NCBI RefSeq assembly: GCF_004027225.2
Contig: NC_044290.2
Span: 6,464,906 to 6,528,905 of the forward strand
DNA: 64,000 nucleotides
Direction: 5' to 3'
Origin: Strigops habroptila
Lineage: Eukaryota > Chordata > Aves > Psittaciformes > Psittacidae
Made by a program: the position numbers and the translations under genes. The notes beneath the pieces are model-generated. The model had not been told where the DNA came from, searched no databases, and saw nothing but the letters and a program-made list of their open reading frames with translations. Numbering within the stretch: the stretch's first letter is position 1; each line of letters begins with the position of its first letter. Positions 13,201 to 25,200 of the stretch are shown here, one piece after another.

Positions 13201-16200
13201 CTGGAAACACCGCTGGCGTGGAGCTAAACTGGTGGCAGCTTTTACCCTCATGCATTCTCATTTGAGGAATTCCCTGGTTGATCAAAACACTGAAAGCAGC
13301 CAAATGCTGCAGTTTCTCAGCCCTTTTTTTCTCAACACACATGGCTTTGTGAAGTCAGACAAGTAACCTCCTATTTTCTTTCTCTGCTGGATACCGAACA
13401 GTATCTCACAAGGGAAATCACTTTATTATTTCTAGAATAGGCTTTCTTAATAAGTGTTGGACAAGATTATCAGCTTTATACTCTGGAGACTTAATTTTTT
13501 TCCCGTTCCTCAAAATTTAAGGATGCTCCAGTAGCTTACACCACAGACCTTCAATTTAGAAGACCTGACTTTGGTTCCATCTTGTGTGACAGTGGACAGT
13601 ATATAGATAGTCAGGATCTTTAAAGGCACCAAAGTACCTAATTTCCATTTAAATCATTGGAATGGAGTTGCTGCATACCTCTGAGAACATGGCTTGCTGT
13701 CTTCCCATGCCTCAGTTTCCCATCTGTAGTTTGACAGTTGTATTTCACCCAGGATTGTGTGAGGGTAATATGTGAGGGATGGCGAGGTCTTTAGACCACC
13801 TGAGGATTTAGAAGAGAGATTCAGTCTCAGACTGTCCATCCCGATGCTTGGTTTGTGCACTTAGGTGGAGCGGGAAGAGCCCTTGCCTAGCCAGTTAGGC
13901 TGGATTAACCGGTACCTTGAGTTGGGCACATTAACCTGCTGTCCAGCCACCTCTGCTAGGTGTCCTCAGCTCACCTCTCAGCCTTGGTGCAGGTACAATG
14001 CACAGCAGCAGCAGCAGCATCCCTGCCCCAGAGAGGACCTCAGCCTGGGCTAATGCACATGGGCAGTTTTGCCAGCTCACACTGAACTTTTCCATGCTTC
14101 GGTGGCTGCATGGGGTCCACACCGTCCCCTGGAGCCATCTCAGCCTTGAGCAGCCATCTGCTCCCTAACTCATCTAACCCCCAGCTCATTCCCTAAAATG
14201 TCCCAGATCTGAGCATCAGGAAAGCTGAGGTGTCTGAAACAGGGAGCCACAGCAGCTACCTGGAAGAGACATCCAGCGTTAGGAATAGCAGCATCTGCCT
14301 TTTGTGCTTCACTGCTAAGGGAGCGGATAAAAATACCACCATCTGTTTATTTTTTAAATGATAATTGATGAGTTACCCTTGACATTTCAAGTAAATATTT
14401 AACCAGAAAAAAAGGGAAATAATAATTTCTAGCTTTTCAGGATTCTGTTTAAAGCTAACTGGTTTTGAAAGCCCTGCCGCCTGTGCACTGCAGTTCGCTA
14501 AACCAGTCGGCTCTGGGGCAGCGGAGGATTGGTGCAGGCTTGGCTGTGGTCCCAGCTAAGGCCATGCATGCTGGGCAGGTGGATGCATCCTTGGGGACCT
14601 CTCCTGGGAGCATCATGCCTGGGAGGGGGAGAGAAGAGGAGAACTTGGATTGTCTCCCAGCAGCAAAACTCCAACTGTCCTTCAGGTGGTGCAGCCAGGC
14701 TTGGGGTGAAATGGAGGAGTCAGTGAGAGGACTCCCATGGCAGAAACACCAAGGTGGGGAATTTTGTGGCACTTTTGAGTGCCAAGTGTTCAAAGGAGTC
14801 ACCAGCCAGCATCCCTCTGACTTACACAGCAGACAGCTATTTCTGCCTTGGGAAAACACAGTTTCTGTGGCATCAGTACAAATTGATTTACAGTGCTAGT
14901 GAAATGCTTAATTCCAGTTGGCATCAAGAGCAGGGAGGTGTGTAACCTCTTCAGATGCCTTTCTCGGTCCCCCAGCTTCTCCATCTTCAGGTCTGTGAGC
15001 CTGCATACCTCGTTCATCTTGCCCAGCATGGTGAGATGTCTTCTCTAAATCATACAAGCCTTGTCCTTTCATTGTAGTGTTGTCCTTGAGAGGATAGTAC
15101 AGTAATTCTATGCGGTACCAGACGGAGAGGAGCTACAGAAATAAGGTCAGATGCCTGGGGTGTTGCTGGTGGACACAAGTGGTTCAGTAGCTGAGGTCAT
15201 ACTGTGAATATAAAGAGACTGTGATGGTACTGAGGGGTAGCTCAGGGCTCAGTGCACAGCAGCACTATAAGGACGTGTACAGATTGTTTGTGATGAAGGT
15301 GGTGAGGCACAGGTTGCCCAGAGACGTGGTAGATGCCCCATCCCTGGGAAGTGTTCAAGGTCAGGCTGGATGAGGCTCTGAGCAACCTCATTTAGTTGAA
15401 GATGTCCTGCTTCTCCCATCATGATCTTTGAGTTATTTGCCATTCTAACAAATCCCCTAATGCTGTTTTCTCCACATCTCCTACCTTGATAGGAGGCAGA
15501 ACTGGGCAAGGACAGGACTAACACAGCTTTTATGTTTACTTGTTCCCACAGAGTCATCAGTCGAGCCCAAGGACTGAAGCTGGTGGTGGAGACTCTCATG
15601 TCATCCCTGAAGCCCATTGGAAACATCGTGGTCATCTGCTGTGCCTTCTTCATAATCTTTGGAATCCTGGGAGTTCAGGTGAGCCCCCTGTAATCCTCAG
15701 CACCTAACCCAAAACCATAAGGAGCCCCAGATGGCCCCACATCTGGGTATCTATACTAATGGCAAACTATAAGCCTTCCTGAAACCGAACCAATGGGCTG
15801 TTTGGCCTTCTTGGGGAGGGTCCCTTGCTCCTAGCAAGGAGGAAGCAGATTTCCCATTATTTATCAACCATTAAAACCTCATTAACAATTACAGTCTAGC
15901 AACAGTGGCCCAGCAGCATGTATCTCTAGCCACAGTTGAAGGAGCAGTGGTTAAAGCCAGTTGGTGGGGCTGGTTTTGCCCCGCTCTGGTTCCATCAAGG
16001 TCCTCTGCCCAGCTCTAAAAACGTGTGTTGGTTTTGAATCCATAACTGCTACAGTCAGCAGCCTGGAATGACTCAGACCCAAGGGCTTATGCATCTCTCG
16101 ATGTCGCCCCCCAGCAGCATGTCATGGCCTTCCAAGTGCTCTCAAGACACATTTATTCCTGACTTCCAAGTCTCGGCTTTGTGTCACTTGATGTGTTGGA

Positions 16201-19200
16201 ACTTTATGGAGGCTTCCCTGTTGCATGCAGTGATTAAAAAAGCCAATGTGATGACCCCCTTAAAGGCATGGAACAGGCTTTCTTCATCCTTTCCCCACCG
16301 CAAGGACTTCTGCTCTGCCTGCAGTGGGATGTGAAGCAAGCTATTTCCCCACTTTCTTGGCCCGGCCACACCACAGAAGGGTCCGGCCTGAGGCATGACA
16401 TGTACCAGCAGAAATACTACACTTAGGGAAACTGTTAAATCCCATTCCTGTTCTGTCTGGGAGATAACACAGGGACATCTCTCCTCCACCTTTCTTCTAG
16501 GTATAAACCAATGGGGAAATAGAAACTCTCAAAGCTGAAATTGTTGTTTTGTAAACTCCAGAGAGACCTTGACCTAGAGATTCATTCAGATTCTGACAGC
16601 TTGTATAACTGAAAGCTTGCAGAAATAGAGATTTCTAAGTCTGCCTCCTGCCAGCTCTGCTGGCAATATCCTCAGTCCCAGGAGTGCAGAAACCCAGGGG
16701 AAAAGTGGCAGAGTTTCCAATGCAATTGGTTTCTCATCACCTGAGAAGAAGAGATTGTCTCATATAAATATTCTGACATAACACTTAGTTCTTTCTGAAG
16801 TTTATCTGATGTGCCACAGCCAGCTTTGGAAAGCAACTCTGTTTGTCTTTGGTTTAGAAAGGTGTCTTATATAATATTTTATACTAATATACTCTTTAAA
16901 TAATAAATACAGCATTGAAAATAAACAGAGAACATGCCATGCATAACCACCTCAGCAGCTAGATTGGCTTTGCATTACAGTATAACAACATCCATCCATT
17001 ACACTAAACAGATTAATAAAACTAAGCATATCCCGTAAAACAATATAATACTCAGACACAGGAAAATTTATGCCCAACAACAAAAGTTGCAGTATGCTCT
17101 TTGAATTTCCTCCCTGCTAATTGTGATTGCTTTCCCTGGTGACTTGCAGTCTTACGTTAAATTGTCATAACTGCTGATGTGCTTAAGTGGTAGATACAAG
17201 CAAGACTGATCCTGTATTCAGGATGCAAAGTTCTCCGTTAATATTTACATCTAATTAGGTGTAAGATTAGGGCCATAGCTATTTGCTATAAAATGATGAT
17301 CTTTCCAAGTTACAGTTGGTTTTCTCATGTAAATATAAACTGGGGATTAAACTGGAGGGTTTAAATGCTATTAAAATTCAGCTGTCCACATTTCTAATGG
17401 TATTTCGTCTTAGCAAGACTGATTTTGTTGTAGAGCTTGCCCACGCGTGAATAGTCATTAGTAAGACACAAGAAATAGATAAAACAAGTACAGTGGGAAA
17501 CGCCAGGTCTTTGAGAAGTGCTAAAATCTGAAGCACTGATGAGGATCAGCATTTCTGCAAACAGAGCTTTGTATTTCCAGACCCCGTTAGTAGCTGTGTT
17601 ACTGCTCCCATCTGAGTGGCATTACAGGCCAGCTCTTGGAGAAGTTTTATTTATAGTCAATATATTAAAAACAGTTGTTTACCTTCCTGCTTAATTAAAG
17701 CTTTACTCTGTGAAGGCTCTATCTCCCCAGTCTCCCTTACCCATGGATAGTGTTTCTCCATGGAAAGATCAGGGAACACTTCTCTTCTTGCATCTAGAGG
17801 CTTTATGACTGCGTTGAGCGGTGATTAATTTTGCATGCCTAGAGAACATCCTTCTGCTGTTGATTGCTGAAGGAAACCCATGGAGTAATGCGTGGGTTTA
17901 TCTTGTTCACTATTATTTCTACTGATATTTGTCTAAAACAACAGATCAAAATCCGTCAGTGTCTTTTCTCTGTATACCCAGGTGGTGTTTTAAGGAGCCT
18001 GGAGAGCAGGCTGCCATTTCCCCCAAAACCAGCAATGTCAATAGCTTCTGTCAGCAAATAAAAGCAGATTTGTTGGTTGTCTCCTGGGCTTTGATGCCAT
18101 CCATTCTGCTAGCATCAATCACCCTGTCTGAAGCAGTACTCATCCCCTACCAGTCTGTTCTGTGCACAGGAAGCAGCAGGTCTAGAATGAGGAGGCTAAT
18201 GTTCCTTGTGCAGCTGTAAATCAGGAGCTGACTCCCCAAGAGCTGTGTCTCTCCTGGCTTATGCCAAAGCAAATAAGCTCAGTATCAGGTACTCAGCGCT
18301 GTTTGGGCTTGGTTCCTTAAGCTCAGCCCAAGGAATATTTTCAGAGACCCCTGCACAGACTTCAGATCCTAATTATGGCTGGAGAACTGCATTCAGGATC
18401 AGAGACCGGAGCTGTACTGACAGTAGTCTTGGCTCAGCAAGAGCCCAATGTCACTCACAGCAGCTCGGCTCCTCTCTGACGTGTTCCCTTGTGACCCCTA
18501 AGAGCAGAGCTTAGTCCATTGCTGTGCCTCATCAGTGCCGCCTTTCCTTTGCTGACAGAGGGCCCCTGTTACACTTGATTTGTTGGTGACTCTTGAAACT
18601 GGCACCATTAACTGGGCTGAGAGCCGCTGGAGTCATTCCACAAGTGGTAAGAAGCCATTAGCTGGTCTGGGCTGTTAGCTGGGGCTACACTTCTGCTGGA
18701 GACCCAGAAGCAAAGGCCCTTAGGCCAGTCTCAGATCACTGAAGCAGACAACCTAATACATGAGGTGGGTGTCCTAAACGATGTGAAATCATGCGTTTGC
18801 TCATTAAGTGCGTATTATACAGGCTGCTCACGCTTAATAACCTGCACGTATGAGGCAATTTCCTTTAACTTCTCTGGTCAGCATGGGCTGTGCAGAGTAC
18901 CCAGGGAGAAATGCCCATCATCTGAAGGCTGAATCCTTAGAGTTCTTTTCTTCTTTGCATATTTTGCAGCTTTTCAAAGGCAAGTTTTTTGTCTGCCAGG
19001 GGGAGGACACCAGAAACATCACAAATAAATCGGATTGTACAGAAGCAAGCTACAAATGGGTCCGGCACAAGTATAATTTTGATAATCTCGGCCAGGTATT
19101 AATAGAATGGTAATCTGCTTCTTTGCTCCTTTACCTCCTTGACTTAAAACCTGTGCGTTATTATCCCATGGGATTTTCTTGCAGGGCACTACCAGTCGCA

Positions 19201-22200
19201 GTAAATATTCAGTTCACATACACAGCATTCTGTCTCTGTAAATCCCAAAGGTAGTGTTTCCAAGCAGGCATACACTTCTTTTCAGAACAGAACAAGCACA
19301 TGTGGCTTTGTGGAGTACTTAATTGCTTCACTGCTACATAACAAACCAAATATATATCTTGCAGAAGGGCTTGTCTAATAGAGCCGGACATTTTCAACCT
19401 TCTCTGCAACGCAGCCTTATTTTAGCAGCATGGTAAGAACTAATTAGGAGGGAGCAGTGGAGACCTGGAGGGTAGAAATGAAACTGCTTTTGTCTTCTGC
19501 TTTGTGGTTTCCGAATTACTGCTCATTGCTAAACCAGGGGCTGATATTGACAGGTTCATGCTGCCAGCAGAAACCTTGGGCATCAAAATGCCCTGTTATC
19601 AGGCAGGAAATTATAATCCTCAGACAGGAAAGGGCAAAGAGAAGTAAAATATTACAGTAAAAGAGCTTTAGTGCAACTGTGTCTAACTTTTTTCCCATAT
19701 ATTTCTAGGCCCTGATGTCTCTCTTTGTTCTGGCCTCCAAGGACGGGTGGGTGGATATCATGTACGATGGCTTAGATGCGGTTGGAGTTGACCAGCAGGT
19801 ACGTGCTTTAGTAGAAGCTCTGTAAGAAATGAGTTGTCAAAGGTTGCACATTTTGGCTCTTGTTTTGCAAAGTACTGTTGGCTTCCACAGTCAAATGGGG
19901 TTATGGGGTTAGAACTGAAGGAGGCGTTTAACTCAACTCTTGGGGCATGACAAGGAGTCCAGTGAGAAGTCAGGATTTGGACCTAGCCTTTTCCCTACAG
20001 GTTGTGCAACACCACTGGCGTAACAAGCATTAGGAGAACTGCTCCTATCACAGTATGGTTTGACTTTTTAAGCAATTTGGGCGTTTCAAGAGAAAAGTGC
20101 TTTGTGCAGGTACAAGTTTTCAGTGAGGGATTTACAATAACTGCAAACCTGTCCTGCTGCTGGCAAAACAGAGGTGGTTCTTTTGTCCTCAAAGTTCTTT
20201 GTGTTTTGGGAACATTCATTTTAAATGCCTCAGAGGGCTCTAATTTCTGTGAAGAGCAGAGCACAGTGAGATGCCTGAAAGGGGCACCCACAGGTTTTGG
20301 ATTGGTAGCAGTATCAGTTTGCTCCCTTCTTGGTTTTTTGAGGTTCAGTTGACATTTGCCTTCCTCCACTTTGCAGCCAGTCATGAACTACAATCCATGG
20401 ATGCTCCTTTACTTCATCTCCTTCCTGCTGATCGTGGCTTTCTTTGTCCTCAACATGTTTGTGGGGGTAGTGGTGGAGAACTTCCACAAGTGTCGGCAGC
20501 ATCAGGAGGAGGAAGAAGCCAAGAGGCGGGAGGAGAAGAGGCTTCGCCGGCTGGAGAAAAAGAGAAGGAGTAAGGAGAAACAGATGGCTGGTCGGTAGTC
20601 TTTCCACATCTTTCTGAGTCCTGCTTGACCTTCCACACAATCCCCTTCTCCCTCCCCTCCCTGCCTCACGTCTGGTGATCATTCCTCTCCCAAAAGCATG
20701 TCCAGCTATAAAATTTGCATGAAGGAAATAGCATCGTTTTAGGCTGAGCAAGGAGCCATGGAAGCCTTTTTAATGGCTGCATGATTTGCAATGACCTTTC
20801 CATCGGAGGTTATTTAAATTAAAATATAATAATAATCAGACCTGTAGCTTCTTGGATAGCAGAGCTCAGTGCTACACAAATAGTGACAATTGCAAAGATC
20901 AGCAGTGCCGGATGGCATCATAAATCTTCTGAGTCATGAGCACTGTTGCTTGATAACTGGATTCACTATTTAGTTTATTACAGCCTTGTAATGCCACAGT
21001 GATGTTACCTGTCCCATTTATCAAGCAGGTTTATTTATCGGCACAGTAGCACCACTGCTATTCAAGATTGTAATAAAATAATGGATCCATCTCATTCTAG
21101 TAATGCTTAAAAACTCCTTAGAGAAACATATCAATGCATTTGCTTGAGAAATACAGATTAGAAAAAAAAAAAAGCTGTTGAGGAGAGTAACTAACTAGAC
21201 AAAATAGCACTGATGCAAATTGAACCTAACTCCAAATGGAACGTGCAAGCTGGCAGCCCTGCCTAGAGATGGCTTTACACGTGAAAGGAGGCTAGACCTC
21301 CACTCTGCCAACAGTCTCCAACCTGACACTTGTCTTTTAGTCTTTTTGTTGTTGTAATGTGGTTGAATAAGTAAGAAATAAGTCAGCCAGAGGCCTCAGG
21401 TCGGAGGTACTCTTCTTCTCGCATGCTGTCTTCTGACTGAACTTTCTCCATTGCCCTTCTTGTCCATGGCCTCACGCTTTCCCTCCCTGGTCAGTCCGTT
21501 TGCTGCTCTCTCTGTGTCCCCTTTCACATCTCTTTTCTATCTTTGACAGACTTCAGTACTGTTTAAGAGGCTGTCTGATCAGGCGCTTGTTCCGAAAGCT
21601 GGTAATATTAAGTCTGATTTATTGTTTTTAATAGTCCAAGAGGTGTTTAAATAGCTGGGACAGGCTTAATCATGCAGCCACGTACCACAATGGTGTCTCA
21701 GACTCTCTCAGTTTAGCACTTACCCAGCACTTCCCTTCGATCACCTCTTTAAGTCCCATGGGCTTCACAGGTTTTGTAACCAATAGGATGTATCACACCA
21801 GCCTCTGGACATCAAACTTCAGTTTATGCCAAGAGCCTGGCTTCCCTGATGGTCAGTGGAAAGATGGAGGCTTCCCTCACGAGCGGTGGAGGACACGTTA
21901 GACTGTTCTCAGTTAAGTGGGATATGGATGGAAAGAGTTTTTTGTTGCTGTTTTTCACATCAGGGAAATACCTAGAAAGCTCTTTCAGTCAATCCAAGCT
22001 CCCAAACACAGTTGCAGGCTGACGAGTTAGAAAATGTTAAAAGCTGGATAGAAAGATCCCTATTTAAGTTGCCATTTTGGAAAGCAGGCATTTCTGTAGA
22101 AGAGAAATAGATGTTTAGTTATTATTTATAATGCTAGAGGAGCTAGATGAAGAAAAGACGTAAGCCAGGGCAATTTCCCAGCGGGAAGGAATCACAAACC

Positions 22201-25200
22201 ATCCTTGGAGATGTAGTTATTCATTCAGTCCTATGAAATGTCTAATTAAAGACGCAATAAACAGCTATTTTACTGAGGATCAAATATTGCTGAGTATTCA
22301 ATTGCCATAAAAACCTTTCAAGAGCAAAGTATGAAGCCCTCCAAATCACTTCAAAACAGTTTTCCCAATTCGCGTTCAGTGAAACGTTGGTTTTAATTGA
22401 CCGTGTCCAGCTTTGCCCTAGGAGGCAACAGATGTCATTGCTTAGCTCCATTCAGCATGGTGGGAACTTGCAGATGACACCAAAACTAGGGCTTTGATTA
22501 TGCCAAGCAACTGCATGGCAGTTCCTTTAGCTGGGCTTCCTGAGTTTCCCCAGATGCCCAAACCAAGCTATCAGTGTCAGACCTAGACATCTAACTGGTT
22601 GCACAGTCATTTTTACTTGTAGACACTTGAAATGCATTTGGACAGTTGGAAACCAGAAAAGCATGTGAGATCCCAGCTCACAGGATGTAGGCAGATGCAG
22701 GAGTGGTTGCTGTAAGGTGATGGTCCAGCAGGATATATATAAAGTCTATCCTTCAGAAGTGTCTTCTCCTTCATCACCATTAAGTGAGGGGGTTCTCAGG
22801 GATGTCTTGGACTTCCACCTGTGTATGTGGGAGAAGCACAAGAGCCATCCCTTCTCCACAATGAGCCTGTGTACCTGAACCTACCCTCCATGAGGCACGA
22901 GGAGAGGATCCTGCAAGGAACCATTCCCATTAGAGGCAACGGAGAGCCTGATTGCTGCAGGGACCTCTGCAGGGGAAGGGAAGTCTTGCCGTGTGTCCTG
23001 CCGGGTGATTAACGCCGTTTCATTCTTTTAGATCTAATGCTGGATGATGTATTAATGGAGAGCTCAGCCAGTGCAGTGCAAGGTACTGGGAAGTCGGCAC
23101 GTCTCGTCCCACTTGAATGGCAGTGCTGTGTCACTAACGGCTGGCCACCGCTGCTGTGAGGCATCCCACTAAACCGTGTGTGTGGTGCAAAGCTCGTTTG
23201 CTTACTTCATGGCACACGCATATCATTCTGAGCTGCAGGTCCGCAGGCCTGGCTCAGCACTGACACTTGCAAACCCTTAATTTACCTCTTGATCATGTTA
23301 TGTTCTTCAGTATGATTTTTTTTTTTCCTGGTTTTCATTAAGACACTCTCAGACTTTTCATGGCTTTATTTTTGTTCTCCTTTTTATTTTTCTTTTTTGG
23401 TTTTGTTTTTTTTTTCTTAGAGAATAATGACTGGACTGTGAAATGGGCCCTTTATTGTTTAGCTTCTCAACCACCAAGTTAGGGTCTCTGAGTAATTGGC
23501 AGGATTGTCTCTGGAAGGCAGGCAGTCTCACTTAGGGAAGTTATTCCATTATTTCTCCAGCCCTTCCTCATTGCTCCACAAATGCTGCACTTCAGGGAGG
23601 CACAGTATTTTGTCAGCAGGGTAAAACTCAGCATAGTGCAGAGCTTCAACGCCATACCAGCCCTCAGCATGGACATGGGGTTTAGCCCTTGTGCTGCCCA
23701 GCTTGTAAATTCTTTGTATTGATTGAGAGTTGTTTGATCCATGAGGATCAATCTTTTGATTCTTTGTGAATTAAAAGAAATAAAGATGCCACCTCAAAGC
23801 CTTTCCAGGTCTTGGTGGGGATGGACCAGCTGGGCTGAACACTGCTGGGGATATGACCTGGTTACCCTGACCCACCGCTTGCTCATGTCACCCTTTCCCA
23901 TCCTTCCTCACCAGGACGACGCTCAGAGCTGCAAATCTGCCCCTTGCTCTTTTTATTTCTAGGAGAAGCTTTGATCTGGCAAGCATTTTGTTTAATTCAT
24001 AACTTAAGAATATTAGCCTGAATAATTAAAGAGGTGCCAACACAGAAACAAATATAGCTGTAATTTTCGACAAAAATAATATGCTAGGAAAATTGTGCCA
24101 TTAAAACTCTCACCTGTGAACAAGCTCCCACTGCTTGAGATGGGAGCAGGGCTCCATCCATCTCTCACATATTGCAGGGAGTTTGATTAAAAACAAAGGT
24201 GAGGGCTACTGGCCCTCACTGAAGAGGGTAACTCGGGGAGACAGAGGTTCCTATCTTATATTTCCAAGGCGTTGTTAAAATTTGTCACAACATGCTTTAA
24301 TAAATCCTGAATCTCCTTCCCATTGCCATTCCTGGTATTTTTATCTCTCCTCTTTCATTCTTGTTCTTCTTGGTAGGCCTCCTGTCCTCTCCTGCAAAAT
24401 GGGGCAGCACGAGGGGATGTGCTGTTAATGGGTTTGGGGTCTGTTTATTTGTTCTTCTATTTATTTGGTTGTGGCTCCTCTCCTGGTCCTACAGAGCTAC
24501 ATCAAGGCTGTCTTATTTTTTTTGATTTTTAAGGCATTGAACTTAATCCAACCTCCTCCATTCTCCTGCGCAGGCTCAGAAATACTTAGAGTTTGCTTTT
24601 AAAACCTGGTCAATTGTCAGGTCTGTGCTTTGTGTTTCCTTTTGTTGCCTTTTCTTTGGATCCAGTGGTAGTGAATGTGCCATGCTGCTCTCCAGGCACT
24701 GGTGTGAGGGAATAGAAAGGTTTTATTTCTGAACCTCACTGTTGCGAATATTAAGGAATCAGTCCCGGGTGCTGTAGATGAACCTCCTGTGGTTCAATGA
24801 GGAATCTGAAGTTGTGACCCCAAAGCTTCCACACATCTCTGCACTTACAGAGGGCTTCTTTTCTCTTTCTGTGAAGACAAGATGGAGTATTGCGTGTGTG
24901 TGTGCTGCTGCCTGGTGCTTAGTGAGATATTATAACTTTATTTTTTCCTTTTTTTTCCCCCAAAGTCTACATTCTATCACAACTGGAATCTTCTCAGTGG
25001 AAATAATTTATCATTTTTCCATTTTGCTTTTTTTTTTAATTTTTATTTTTCAGTAAATCCATTCAGTACAATAAAAGCCAAGTCAAATGCTGTGTTTAAA
25101 ACAAAAAGTTCCTTCAGTGCAAACTACTTCTTAACCTAATAATATTCTTGATACAGTTTGTAAATCCAGCTGCGTCACGGGCTCATTGCTCATTGGTTTG

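Larger units (their letters stand above)
9614..15551 (+). other. CACNA1G intron 21
   Basis: 5.9 kb. It holds a MIR-like relic (about 13515-13790), a CR1 fragment (about 15290-15415) and an AT-rich stretch with homeodomain-like motifs at about 12065-12440 that could be a conserved non-coding element. Around 10990-11060 two diverged copies of a GAGTTGTGCTGA-type block lie close together. The remainder shows nothing recognisable. Confidence 0.75.
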
